Shown here one piece after another: positions 13,901 to 21,240 of a DNA stretch of 27,006 nt (positions are counted from its first letter, which is position 1; each line of letters begins with the position of its first letter). Both the position numbers and the translations under genes were made by a program. The stretch covers positions 1 to 27,006 of the forward strand of contig CAYIBD010000005.1 in NCBI GenBank assembly GCA_964361655.1. The letters run 5' to 3'. The notes under the pieces were generated by a model that saw only the letters and a list, made by a program, of their open reading frames with translations, was not told the DNA's origin and did no database searches. The stretch comes from CAYIBD01 sp964361655 (GTDB lineage: Bacteria; Patescibacteriota; Minisyncoccia; Sungbacterales; SURF-37).

Positions 13901-14410
13901 TCAGGGCCTGGACGCCGCCCGCTCCCGGAGTTCTGCCACCGGAAGCTCGCGGACAGCCGGCGCACCATGCGGGAAATCCTGGAGGAGAATGCTGATGGTG
14001 GAGACCCCCTGGATCGCCAGGATCTCGAGCATATGCTGCGGGAACGTTCCGACGATCCGCGTCGTTCCAGCGCTCCGAATCTCGAGGATTACACAGAGCC
14101 CGAACCATTGCGCTCCAATGGTGCACGTTGCTCCCTGTAGCGGCGGGATCACGCTCCCATCGGGAGCGTAAACCTTGAAAGGGACTTGGAGGAGGCGTGG
14201 CGGCTCTCGCGGGCTCCAGGGGCTCAGGACCCCATAGACGAGCCGGAACGGCCGGGGATACGCAACCGTCACCTCAACGGCCACGGCGTGATCCGGTGCG
14301 GTTGGGTAACCCAGCTGAAACTCGATGGCAAACACCGTTCGCGCGGGAACGAAGAGGAGAAAGCCGACGATGAAGAGGGGAACCATCCGCGGGGCAGCTC
14401 TCGGACCCAT
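13901..14410 (-). CDS. Secreted hypothetical protein, 169 aa
   Basis: Unrecognised. A Sec signal peptide is clear: a charged start (MGPRAAPRM), hydrophobic core VPLFIVGFLLFVPA and a likely cleavage after TVFA. The mature part is beta-rich (FQLGYPTAPDHAVAVEVTVAY, PFKVYAPDGSVIPPLQGA) with two Cys about 11 residues apart (ATCTIGAQWFGLCV) that could form a disulfide, and resembles a small extracellular beta-sandwich. The AAGGAGG SD (plus 14416-14422) fixes ATG 14410; an ATG at 14428 in the same frame lies upstream of it. It has its own promoter and terminator. Confidence 0.72.
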   Translation of the reverse strand: MGPRAAPRMVPLFIVGFLLFVPARTVFAIEFQLGYPTAPDHAVAVEVTVAYPRPFRLVYGVLSPWSPREPPRLLQVPFKVYAPDGSVIPPLQGATCTIGAQWFGLCVILEIRSAGTTRIVGTFPQHMLEILAIQGVSTISILLQDFPHGAPAVRELPVAELRERAASRP

Positions 14411-14446
14411 CGCGTCCTCCTTTCTCAAGAGCTCGACAATGGTTCA

Positions 14447-14476
14447 ACTGTATCGCTGCCCACCCCCATCAGTCAA
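14447..14476 (-). promoter_or_regulatory. Promoter of the secreted-protein gene
   Basis: On minus TTGACT (14476-14471), an 18-bp spacer and TACAGT (14452-14447). The leader is about 30 nt and carries the SD. Confidence 0.55.
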
Positions 14477-14504
14477 CGGTGGACTCCCGAAGCCGCGCCC
14501 CCAA

Positions 14505-14530
14505 CGCAAAACCCCGGTCACCCGGGGCTT
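14505..14530 (-). terminator. HU gene terminator
   Basis: On minus GCCCCGG, loop GTGA, CCGGGG, then TTTTGC. It lies about 35 nt after the HU stop codon. Confidence 0.75.
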
Positions 14531-14562
14531 CGCCATTCTCTGAATCAAACTCGGGCTGCGGC

Positions 14563-14844
14563 CTATTTCACCATCTCCTTTAGCTGCTTGGCGGCACGGA
14601 ACTTCGGCGCCACCTTGGCTGGAATCTGGATCTTCTGGCCGGTGCGGGGGTTAATACCCTCGCGGGCCGCTCGGCGCGAGACCTTAAACACACCAAAGCC
14701 GGCAACCTTCACCTGCTCGCCCTTGACCATCATCTTGGCAATATTGTCGAAAACGAGGTCCACGACCTCAACGCCCTGCTTCTTCGTGCCGCCGATGTGG
14801 TTTGTCACGAGCTCTGCCAGCCACTTCTTGTCTGGTTTTGCCAT
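14563..14844 (-). CDS. hup: HU-family DNA-binding protein
   Basis: The 93-aa protein is a bacterial histone-like HU/IHF family member that bends and compacts DNA as a dimer. The N-terminal helices (KKWLAELVTNHI...VEVVDLVFDNIAKMMVKGE) are followed by the strand core VKVAGFGVFKVSRRAAREGINPRTG with the conserved GFG and the R-x-G-x-NP-x-TG DNA-intercalating arm (INPRTGQKIQIPA). The C-terminal FRAAKQLKEMV is also typical. Length is normal. It has a strong promoter about 80 nt upstream and no SD in the leader, which suggests a structured or regulated leader. Confidence 0.95.
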   Translation of the reverse strand: MAKPDKKWLAELVTNHIGGTKKQGVEVVDLVFDNIAKMMVKGEQVKVAGFGVFKVSRRAAREGINPRTGQKIQIPAKVAPKFRAAKQLKEMVK

Positions 14845-14924
14845 AGCGTAAACGCGTGATTGCTACAAAGTACTTAGCCGACCTTTGGTGCATTGCGGAT
14901 GAATGCTGATCCTATAACGACATG

Positions 14925-14953
14925 AGTGTAGCAGGGAAAATGGCTTGAATCAA
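14925..14953 (-). promoter_or_regulatory. HU promoter
   Basis: On minus TTGATT (14953-14948), a 17-bp spacer and TACACT (14930-14925). The predicted leader is about 74 nt, longer than that of other housekeeping genes here. Confidence 0.6.
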
Positions 14954-15066
14954 GGACTTTTCAACAGGGTGTGCATAAATCGCACGTAGCCAAGGGCGTA
15001 TAGCGCGGCATGGGCCTAAAAGCTCATAAACGGGGGCATTTTTAGACCTAACCGCCAGAGCCCGAT

Positions 15067-16593
15067 CTAACGGGCGAACTCGACGACCCGACTTTCCCGG
15101 ATGACATGCACCTTGATTTCGCCCGGGTATTTCAACTCGTTCTCAATGCGAAGCGCAATCTCCCGAGCAAGGTCCCGGGCCTCAAGATCCGACACTTTCT
15201 CCGGGGTGACGAAAATCCGAATCTCGCGGCCGGCCTGGATGGCGTAGGATTTCTCGACGCCGGCAAAGGCATTGGCAATGGCCTCGAGATCGGCCAGGCG
15301 CTTCAGATAATTCTCAACCGAATCGCGCCGCGCCCCGGGCCGGGAGGCCGAGATGGCATCGGCGGTCTGGACAATGATGCTCTCTAGAGTCTCATACGGG
15401 AACTCCTCGTGGTGCGACTGCATGGCCTGGATGATGCGCTGGTCTGCGCCAAATTTCTGCAGGATCCGCCGGCCGATCTCAACATGGGTGCCCTGCACCT
15501 CGTGATCTACCGCTTTACCGATGTCGTGCAGGAGCGCTCCCTTCTTCGCAATCTGGACATCGCCGCCGAGCTCCTCGGCCAGCATGCCGCAAAGGTGCGC
15601 CATCTCGATCGAATGTTGGAGCACATTCTGGCCGTAGGAGGTGCGGAACTTCAAGCGCCCGAGGAGTGTTAAGAGGCGCTCGTCGAGATCAAAGGCGCCG
15701 ATCTCAAAGGCCGCTGCCGAAGCCGCGGCCTTAATCTGCTTTTCAATCTCGGCCCTGGCCTTGTCCACGGCCTCCTCGATCCGGGCGGGCTGAATCCTGC
15801 CATCGGCAATGAGGTTCTCAAGGGCATGCTTGGCGATGTGCCGCCGTACCGGATCAAAGCCCGAAATCACCACGGCTCCCGGCGTGTCGTCGACAATAAT
15901 CTCAACGCCCGCGGCGCGCTCGAGCGCCCGGATGTTGCGGCCCTCCCGGCCGATGATTTTTCCCTTGACATCGTCGTTGGGGATGGTCACCGTCGTGGTG
16001 GTGACCTCGGAGGTGGTGGCCGTGGCCAGACGCTGGATGATGGTTGCCAGGATGGACTTGGCTTTCCGCTCCAGTTCCTCCAGGCCAGTCGTCTCGAGCT
16101 TGCGAACGCGCGCGGCAAGATCCTCTCCGGCTTCACCCTCGATTTTCTTGAACAGCACTTCTTTGGCTTCGGCTTTCGACATGCCGGCGACCTCTTCCAG
16201 GCGCTTCTCGGCGTCGGCGCGCGCCGTCTCTACCTCGACCTTAATCTCGCGAACGCGCTCGATCTTCTCGGCCAGTTCCCGCTCGCGCTCATCGAACTGG
16301 GCGAGCTTCTTATCCAAAAGCGCCTCGCGCCCGCGGAGTCGTTCCTCGGCTCTCTTGAACTCGCGCTCCCGTTCTTTCTCTTCCTCCTTGGCCTCTTCGA
16401 GGGCTTTCACGGCCTTCGACTTGGCCTCGATGAGGATCTCTTTTGCCTCCTGCCGAGAATCTTCAAGGAGCTTCTTTACCTTGGCCTCAAGAGAGTTGCG
16501 GCGGACGCTCGCCAGCTGGTGGCGGATAACATATCCGAGGCCGATGCCCACGGCAAACAGAAGCACCAGCCCCCCCATGAGTGGGAGTGTCAT
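15067..16593 (-). CDS. rny: Ribonuclease Y
   Basis: RNase Y is a membrane-tethered endoribonuclease that starts mRNA decay. The 508-aa protein has an N-terminal TM anchor (LVLLFAVGIGLGYVI), a long charged coiled coil (to about residue 200), a KH domain (KGKIIGREGRNIRALERAAG), and an HD domain (NVLQHSIEMAHL...ALLHDIGKAVDHE). The length is normal for the family. The start is taken at the ATG immediately before the TM segment. No SD precedes it; the AUG overlaps a short stem (GTGTC/GACAC). The nearest good promoter is about 250 nt upstream. Confidence 0.95.
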   Translation of the reverse strand: MTLPLMGGLVLLFAVGIGLGYVIRHQLASVRRNSLEAKVKKLLEDSRQEAKEILIEAKSKAVKALEEAKEEEKEREREFKRAEERLRGREALLDKKLAQFDERERELAEKIERVREIKVEVETARADAEKRLEEVAGMSKAEAKEVLFKKIEGEAGEDLAARVRKLETTGLEELERKAKSILATIIQRLATATTSEVTTTTVTIPNDDVKGKIIGREGRNIRALERAAGVEIIVDDTPGAVVISGFDPVRRHIAKHALENLIADGRIQPARIEEAVDKARAEIEKQIKAAASAAAFEIGAFDLDERLLTLLGRLKFRTSYGQNVLQHSIEMAHLCGMLAEELGGDVQIAKKGALLHDIGKAVDHEVQGTHVEIGRRILQKFGADQRIIQAMQSHHEEFPYETLESIIVQTADAISASRPGARRDSVENYLKRLADLEAIANAFAGVEKSYAIQAGREIRIFVTPEKVSDLEARDLAREIALRIENELKYPGEIKVHVIRESRVVEFAR

Positions 16594-16839
16594 AGCATCA
16601 AAACGACACCGGAGAAGTTTCGGCGATGAGGAGGCCTACCTCACGAATCAGCGAGGTGTCTTCGAGTTCCGGCCGGCGATGTCGCCGCGGGAGAAGATGA
16701 GACCACACTAGAAAAATCACAACCGGCGCACGCACCAAAAGACGCTCCAGAATCTCGTACGCCAAGATTCCCAATGGCCTTCACGATAGGGCTCTGCTCA
16801 CAACGCCGCACCTTCACGGTGGTGGTTACAAAGTAAGAC
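16594..16839 (-). promoter_or_regulatory. Long 5' leader of RNase Y
   Basis: About 246 nt separate the promoter at 16846-16875 from the rny start. No ORF with start signals is seen. Local hairpins include GGCGA-CATCGCC and GAGG-TAGG-CCTC, and GTGTC...GACAC folds across the start codon. RNase Y or its partners may act on this leader; that is inference. Confidence 0.4.
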
Positions 16840-16845
16840 AGGATG

Positions 16846-16875
16846 AGTATAGCAAGCCGGCGGCGGCGAGGTCAA
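16846..16875 (-). promoter_or_regulatory. rny promoter
   Basis: On minus TTGACC (16875-16870), an 18-bp spacer and TATACT (16851-16846). It lies just after the terminator of the upstream sigma-factor operon. Confidence 0.6.
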
Positions 16876-16885
16876 GGGCCAGGTG

Positions 16886-16918
16886 CAAAACGCCGGGCAT
16901 GGGTGCCCGGGGTTTTGC
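16886..16918 (-). terminator. Terminator of the sigma-factor operon
   Basis: CCGGGCA (16893-16899) pairs with TGCCCGG (16904-16910), with AAAACG/GGTTTT flanks. On minus it ends in CGTTTTGC, about 40 nt after the two-TM gene. Confidence 0.7.
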
Positions 16919-16950
16919 CTTATGCAAATATGGCTACCGACCTTTGGGTG

Positions 16951-17343
16951 TCACATCCTGCCGGCCTCAGCCGGGTGTCCCCCCGGAGCCAAGGCCGAAG
17001 CGAGTTCCTCCATCCGAGGTCGACCCAGGCGCCGGAGGGCGCTCCGGATATCGCGGATGAAGAAGGCGACAATCACGAGGTAGGCGAGGAAGAGGAGCCG
17101 CGATTGGATGCTCTTGACAAAAAAGTTATCAATGAAGAACTGAACGAACGACTGCGCACCAGAGCTCGCGTTCAGGGCGTTCAGGAGAATGTGCCGGACC
17201 GAGATGTGGGCGAGTACCCCCGCGCTCACGCCGGCGAGCAACACAAACTCAACCGCCAGAAGCGGTGCCACGCTCCTCCAAAACCATACGGCATAGACCC
17301 GCCGCATGATCCGTGACTTCAGGTGGGCGTTCGCCGGAGTCAT
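16951..17343 (-). CDS. Two-TM membrane protein next to the sigma factor (possible anti-sigma)
   Basis: The 130-aa protein has a short basic N terminus, TM1 (APLLAVEFVLLAGVSAGVLAHI), a loop of about 35 residues and TM2 (RLLFLAYLVIVAFFI), then a basic tail. It starts 15 nt after the sigma-factor stop codon and ends at a terminator, so the two form an operon. Position suggests an anti-sigma or membrane sensor role, but it lacks the zinc-binding anti-sigma motif (HxxxCxxC). A PrsW-type protease, which in Bacillus cleaves an anti-sigma factor, is encoded 3 kb away. The regulatory role is inference. A TACGAT seven nt before its ATG might be an internal -10 box, but no good -35 is present. Confidence 0.75.
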   Translation of the reverse strand: MTPANAHLKSRIMRRVYAVWFWRSVAPLLAVEFVLLAGVSAGVLAHISVRHILLNALNASSGAQSFVQFFIDNFFVKSIQSRLLFLAYLVIVAFFIRDIRSALRRLGRPRMEELASALAPGGHPAEAGRM

Positions 17344-17358
17344 TAGGTGTATCGTAGG

Positions 17359-17967
17359 TTAGAAGGTCAGATGCTTCCTGAAAAGTTTGCGGGCCCGGAA
17401 AAGTTTCATCTTGAGGGCGCCGATGGTTATGCCCTCGTTCGTCGCGATCGTCTTATAGGATTTATCCTCGAGGTAGTAGGCGGCAAGGAGTGTTCGCAAA
17501 TCCTCGGGCATCACCTCTAGTACCGAGCGCACCATGGCTTCGGTTTCCCGATCTACGACCGCCTCCTTGAAGCGAACCTGGGCCTCATCCGCCGTGGGGT
17601 CAACATCCTCCGGGAGCTGCCAGGCGCGCTTCCGCACCTTATGGTAGTGGGTGATGGCCGTATTCAAAACAATTTTATAGGCCCACGAGGAGAACTTGCG
17701 GCCCTCACCCTTCTTGAAGCGCTTGGCGTAGCGGTAGATCTTGACGAATGCCTCTTGGACGATATCCTCGGCTTCGGTCCGCTCCCGGACAACGCGCTGG
17801 GCCAAGCGCAGGAACGGCGCCTGGTAGCGCTCGACCAGAATACCAAAGAGGCCCGGCCGCTCCTGTGAGGAGTGCAGAATGGCCTCATCGGGAATGGCGA
17901 TAGCGGCTGCAGCGGATGGCACGGCCTCGGTATGCTCCTCGTCAATGGTGAGGTATTCTCGCTTCAT
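17359..17967 (-). CDS. ECF-type sigma-70 family RNA polymerase sigma factor
   Basis: At 202 aa it has region 2 (LVERYQAPFLRLAQRVVRERTEAEDIVQEAFVKIYRYAKRF...SWAYKIVLNTAITHYHK) and region 4 (MPEDLRTLLAAYYLEDKSYKTIATNEGITIGALKMKLFRARKLFRKHL), with no region 1 or 3. This is the ECF layout. The N terminus carries an extra 30 residues, acidic at first. It is followed by a two-TM gene. Both a housekeeping-type promoter (18004-18032) and an ECF-like GGAAC-15-CGTC (17979-18002) lie upstream, so autoregulation is possible. Confidence 0.9.
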   Translation of the reverse strand: MKREYLTIDEEHTEAVPSAAAAIAIPDEAILHSSQERPGLFGILVERYQAPFLRLAQRVVRERTEAEDIVQEAFVKIYRYAKRFKKGEGRKFSSWAYKIVLNTAITHYHKVRKRAWQLPEDVDPTADEAQVRFKEAVVDRETEAMVRSVLEVMPEDLRTLLAAYYLEDKSYKTIATNEGITIGALKMKLFRARKLFRKHLTF

Positions 17968-17978
17968 GGTCGGCGAAC

Positions 17979-18002
17979 GACGCTGTCCCGAACTACTGTT
18001 CC
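17979..18002 (-). promoter_or_regulatory. Candidate ECF-dependent promoter of the sigma gene
   Basis: On minus GGAAC (18002-17998) and CGTC (17982-17979) are 15 bp apart, close to the consensus for many ECF sigma factors. ATG follows 11 nt later, the same start geometry as the housekeeping promoters here. Confidence 0.35.
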
Positions 18003-18003
18003 A

Positions 18004-18032
18004 TACGTAGCAGAACGGCGGCAGCGTTTCAA
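18004..18032 (-). promoter_or_regulatory. Sigma-70-type promoter of the sigma gene
   Basis: On minus TTGAAA (18032-18027), a 17-bp spacer and TACGTA (18009-18004). The predicted leader is about 30 nt. Confidence 0.5.
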
Positions 18033-18099
18033 CCCCCGACAGTGAAATCCTGGATTCGAAACGTGTTTGGAGTTTTACTTTTTGGACCTTACGGGCGTG

Positions 18100-18140
18100 T
18101 TAAGAATTTCGGATTCCGGGTTTCGAGTTTCAAATATTCA
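18100..18140. repeat. 'GGATTCCGGGTTTCGAG' repeat upstream of gpmI
   Basis: AAGAATTTCGGATTCCGGG-TTTCGAGTTTC resembles the repeat inserted within tsaD (AATCCGAAACCC...AAATTCGAAATTCC, 25750-25905, opposite strand). The gpmI -35 region falls in it. Confidence 0.5.
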
Positions 18141-18150
18141 CTGTTACACT
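18122..18150 (+). promoter_or_regulatory. gpmI promoter (near-leaderless)
   Basis: The -10 box TACACT (18145-18150) ends 7 nt before ATG 18158. The -35 (TTCGAG, 18122-18127, 17-bp spacer) is weak and lies in a repeat. Confidence 0.45.
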
Positions 18151-18157
18151 GAAGCCA

Positions 18158-19762
18158 ATGCCCCACGCTACGCGACCAGTCCCAAAACCCGTGGTGCTCG
18201 TCGTATTGGATGGCTTCGGCGTGTCGCTCGAGGAACGCGGCAACGCGGTCCGAGCGGCCAAGACGCCGAATCTGACCGCCATTGAACAACGCTTTCCGTT
18301 TACCACCCTCCAGGCCTCCGGCATTGCCGTGGGCCTGCCGTGGGGCGAGGCCGGCAACTCCGAAGTGGGGCACCTCACCATGGGTGCGGGCCGGGTCATC
18401 TACCACCACCTCCCGCGCATCAGCGTGGCGATTGAGGACGGCTCGTTCTTCACGAACCCCGCGTGGGAGAAAATCCTCGCGCACGCGAACGCCCGCGGCC
18501 GAGCCCTCCACCTCATCGGCCTTGTCTCGTCGGGTTCAGTCCATAGCTACCTCGGCCACCTCGAAGCGCTCCTCGAGCTTGCCAATCGCGCCAAGCCGAA
18601 CGCCGTCTACCTCCACGCCATCACCGATGGGAGGGATGCTCCGCCGGAGGAAGGCGCGTCCTTCCTCCGCCTCCTCGGGGAGCGATTGGCCAGCCGCCCC
18701 GAAAAGGTGTTGATTGCCTCGCTCATCGGCAGATTCTTTGCCATGGACCGCGACGGGAAATGGGGGCGCATCCAGAAGGCCTACGAGCTCCTCACGGCCG
18801 CAACGGGCAGGCCGTTTGAGAACCCCGTTGACTACCTCAAAGCATCCTACCGCCGCGGGAACTCGGACGAATTCATCGAGCCGGCCTACCTCGTCAAGGA
18901 CGGCAAGCCCCTTGGCCGCATCGAGCCGGGCGATGGCCTCATATTCTTCAACTTCCGCGAGGACTCGATGCGAGAGCTCATCGCCGCTTTTGCCAAGGAC
19001 GGCTTTTCGGAGTTTCCCCGCTCCCTTCCGAACGACCTGGCCATTGCCACCATGACCCAGTACGCCGCGGGACTCGCGGTCGAGGTTGCCTTCCCGCCGA
19101 TTGAGATTACCTGGCCGCTCGGCCGGGTACTCGCCGATGCCGGAAAGAAGCAACTCCGCATTGCCGAATCGGAAAAGTACGCCCACGTTACCTACTTTTT
19201 CAACGGCGGGAGAGAGAAACCGTTCCCCGGCGAAGAACGCCTGCTCATCCCGTCGCTCGGCATGCCGCATCCGGACGAAGAACCGGCGATGCGAGCCCCG
19301 GAGGTTACCGCCGAGATCATCGAGAATCTCGAGCGTTACGATTTCATCCTCGCAAACTTTGCGAACGCCGACATGGTCGGCCACACCGGCAACTTCGCTG
19401 CCGTAACGGCGGCGGTCGAGACGCTGGATACCGCGCTCGGTCAGCTCGCCGCAGCCGTCGCCACGACGAAGGGTCTCCTCCTCGTCACCGCCGACCATGG
19501 CAGCGCTGAGCGGAAAATCAACTTCCTCACCGGTGAGCCGGTTACCGAACATTCGCCAAACCCCGTGCCTCTCTACCTCATTGGCGGGGCCTACGAACGC
19601 CCGGCGGCCTTGGGGGAAGCCGAGGTGAAAGCACGGAAGACAGAACCGGGCGGCATTTTGACCGATATCGCGCCGACCGTGCTTGAACTTATGGGCCTCG
19701 CCAAGCCGGCAGAAATGACCGGAAAGAGCCTCCTGCCGCTCCTCACGCCTGACGGCTCGTGA
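18158..19762 (+). CDS. gpmI: 2,3-bisphosphoglycerate-independent phosphoglycerate mutase
   Basis: It interconverts 3- and 2-phosphoglycerate in glycolysis using two metal ions and a phosphoserine intermediate. The 534-aa protein starts with VVLVVLDGFGVS, has the catalytic-Ser motif GNSEVGH (66-72), HAITDGRDAPP, the substrate-binding FFNFREDSMREL (most homologues read FNFRxDRAR), DMVGHTGN, and TADHGSAE near residue 444. Length is normal. It starts near-leaderless and converges on hsp20 across a terminator. Confidence 0.96.
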   Translation: MPHATRPVPKPVVLVVLDGFGVSLEERGNAVRAAKTPNLTAIEQRFPFTTLQASGIAVGLPWGEAGNSEVGHLTMGAGRVIYHHLPRISVAIEDGSFFTNPAWEKILAHANARGRALHLIGLVSSGSVHSYLGHLEALLELANRAKPNAVYLHAITDGRDAPPEEGASFLRLLGERLASRPEKVLIASLIGRFFAMDRDGKWGRIQKAYELLTAATGRPFENPVDYLKASYRRGNSDEFIEPAYLVKDGKPLGRIEPGDGLIFFNFREDSMRELIAAFAKDGFSEFPRSLPNDLAIATMTQYAAGLAVEVAFPPIEITWPLGRVLADAGKKQLRIAESEKYAHVTYFFNGGREKPFPGEERLLIPSLGMPHPDEEPAMRAPEVTAEIIENLERYDFILANFANADMVGHTGNFAAVTAAVETLDTALGQLAAAVATTKGLLLVTADHGSAERKINFLTGEPVTEHSPNPVPLYLIGGAYERPAALGEAEVKARKTEPGGILTDIAPTVLELMGLAKPAEMTGKSLLPLLTPDGS

Positions 19763-19816
19763 AGGGAGGGGTTAGCCCCACCAACGGAAGGACAGTTGCG
19801 ATACAGCGGCTCGTGC

Positions 19817-19846
19817 GGGCAGGACCGAACGTCCTGCCCCATTTTC
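19817..19846 (+). terminator. gpmI terminator
   Basis: GGGCAGGAC (19817-19825), loop CGAAC, GTCCTGCCC (19831-19839), then CATTTTC. It overlaps the end of hsp20 on the other strand. Confidence 0.75.
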
Positions 19847-20384
19847 ATTCAAATTTTACGCGGAGTTTCTTCTCCCCCCGGTCTTTCTTCGGCAGCTTGA
19901 TCGTCAGAATCCCGTTCTTCAGGGACGCCTCGGCCCGCTGGAAATCCACTTCCTCGGGGAGGATGATCGAGCGCGAAAACGAACCCCAGTAGAGCTCTTT
20001 ATAGTAGAAGTTCTCCTCATTCACTTCCTGGCTGCGCTTTCGCGAGCCGCGGACCGTGAGGGTGTCATCCTGGAGAGCAATATCGATGTCCTCGGGCTTG
20101 ACGCCGGCCACCGTGGACTGGATGACGATGTTGACGCCGTCGTCATAGATATCAACCGTCAGCTGGCCCTCTTCGACCGCTTCGGGAAGTGAGGACTGCG
20201 GCTCGGCCTCGCCGCTATCGGCTGCGGTAGGGTGGAGTATCCTGTCTTCGCCGGGGATATCTTGCTTACGCGGGCGCGACCGCAACGGTCGGGCGGAAGC
20301 TGCTTTCCGTTCGACCACGGTACGACCGCTCTCATCCTCGACGCGCACGCTGCCGGTGAGCCGCTCAAAAAATGATTTTACCAT
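19845..20384 (-). CDS. Hsp20/alpha-crystallin family small heat-shock protein
   Basis: An ATP-independent chaperone that holds unfolded proteins. The 179-aa protein has an 80-residue charged N-terminal arm followed by the alpha-crystallin domain (DIYDDGVNIVIQSTVAGVKPEDIDIALQDDTLTVRG...) and the closing signature ASLKNGILTIKLPK. It starts 12 nt after the prsW stop codon on the same strand, so the two are likely co-transcribed. That pairs a chaperone with a membrane protease and hints at an envelope or heat stress response. Confidence 0.93.
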   Translation of the reverse strand: MVKSFFERLTGSVRVEDESGRTVVERKAASARPLRSRPRKQDIPGEDRILHPTAADSGEAEPQSSLPEAVEEGQLTVDIYDDGVNIVIQSTVAGVKPEDIDIALQDDTLTVRGSRKRSQEVNEENFYYKELYWGSFSRSIILPEEVDFQRAEASLKNGILTIKLPKKDRGEKKLRVKFE

Positions 20385-20396
20385 AGGATGCTGACG

Positions 20397-21146
20397 TTAT
20401 GTTGGTATCCCGCCGGCGGGGGAGATGGGCTTCCGCTTCAGGCGTTCGAAATCTACAAAGACCGCAACCGCCATGAGTGCCAAGAGGAGGACGACCAAGA
20501 GCACCGATGCCGGAACCGTATCCTTGGTAATGATAAAGAAATTGAAGAGGGCATGCAAGATGCCGGCGGTGATGACGCCGATGAAGACGGCGTGTCTCCG
20601 CCACGGACTGAAGTGGTGGCGGGCAATGGCATAGCCGACAAAGGCCGAGGAAAGGGCGTGGAGCAGGTTTGCACCGAGAAACCGCTGGGCAGTCAGCTGG
20701 AATCCGCCGACGAAACTCCGCTCGTAGGCCGGGACGAGGAAGAGCGCGTTCTCGATAGCCGCAAAGCCGAGCGCTGCGGTCATCATGTAGATCATGGCAT
20801 CAACCGGCTCGTCAAACTCCGGACGGTTGAGTACGGTATACCGGACGGCCAGGTACTTAGCGTACTCCTCGATCAGCGCGATCAACGAAAACACGATCGC
20901 GGGGTATCCGAGAACGAGTGGTGCTAAGCGATGGAAGAGACCAGCAAATATCGGCGGCCGAGCAAAGAGACCAACCTCCGCCACGGCGGTCGCAAGAGCT
21001 ACCAAGATGCCGATGCCGAAGGTAAGGAGGATCAGGTGCTTCGGCTCCGGGTGACGATCCTCGTGGAGGTAAAAGAGCAGCCACACCAAAGGCGGCAGAA
21101 ATGAGAGAGCGATATAGCCGGAGTAGACGGAGATCAATGCAGCCAT
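20397..21146 (-). CDS. prsW: PrsW-family intramembrane metalloprotease
   Basis: The 249-aa protein has about seven or eight TM segments and the PrsW motifs: IEEYAKYLAVR (EExxK), DAMIYMMTAALGFAAIENALF, RFLGANLLHALSSAFVGYA, and HALFNFF near the end. PrsW proteins cleave membrane proteins; in Bacillus the target is an anti-sigma factor, which releases an ECF sigma factor. An ECF-type sigma gene with a TM partner lies at 16951-17967, an attractive but unproven target pair. It lies between valS and hsp20, all on minus; the valS-prsW gap is an inverted repeat. Confidence 0.9.
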   Translation of the reverse strand: MAALISVYSGYIALSFLPPLVWLLFYLHEDRHPEPKHLILLTFGIGILVALATAVAEVGLFARPPIFAGLFHRLAPLVLGYPAIVFSLIALIEEYAKYLAVRYTVLNRPEFDEPVDAMIYMMTAALGFAAIENALFLVPAYERSFVGGFQLTAQRFLGANLLHALSSAFVGYAIARHHFSPWRRHAVFIGVITAGILHALFNFFIITKDTVPASVLLVVLLLALMAVAVFVDFERLKRKPISPAGGIPT

Positions 21147-21150
21147 ACCC

Positions 21151-21240
21151 TAAGAATCAAGAAGCAAGAATCATGAATCAAGGCGTGGATGATAATGTTC
21201 ATTCGTTTTCCATGATTCTTGATTCAAGATTCATGATTCA
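21151..21240. repeat. Inverted 'GAATCAAGAATCATGAATCA' repeat
   Basis: About 28 nt at 21152-21180 and an imperfect inverse copy at 21213-21240 (about 22 of 28 match) flank 32 nt. The valS stop codon lies in the right arm. It could act as a processing or decay-blocking hairpin between valS and prsW. Confidence 0.65.

Noticed and set aside
13750..13968. Minus-strand ORF ending in a helical-looking stretch (FFDKIASITEMNEPRSKLIN)
   Set aside because: No start signal, its upstream half is antisense to the secreted-protein gene, and it contains that gene's terminator. It could be a gene remnant, but support is too weak.
16594..16839. 6S RNA or another known small RNA upstream of rny
   Set aside because: I cannot draw the long interrupted hairpin with central bubble that 6S requires; treated as a leader only.
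21151..21240. Possible CRISPR-like or regularly spaced repeats
   Set aside because: Repeats here and elsewhere are adjacent or inverted, with no regular spacers and no cas genes.
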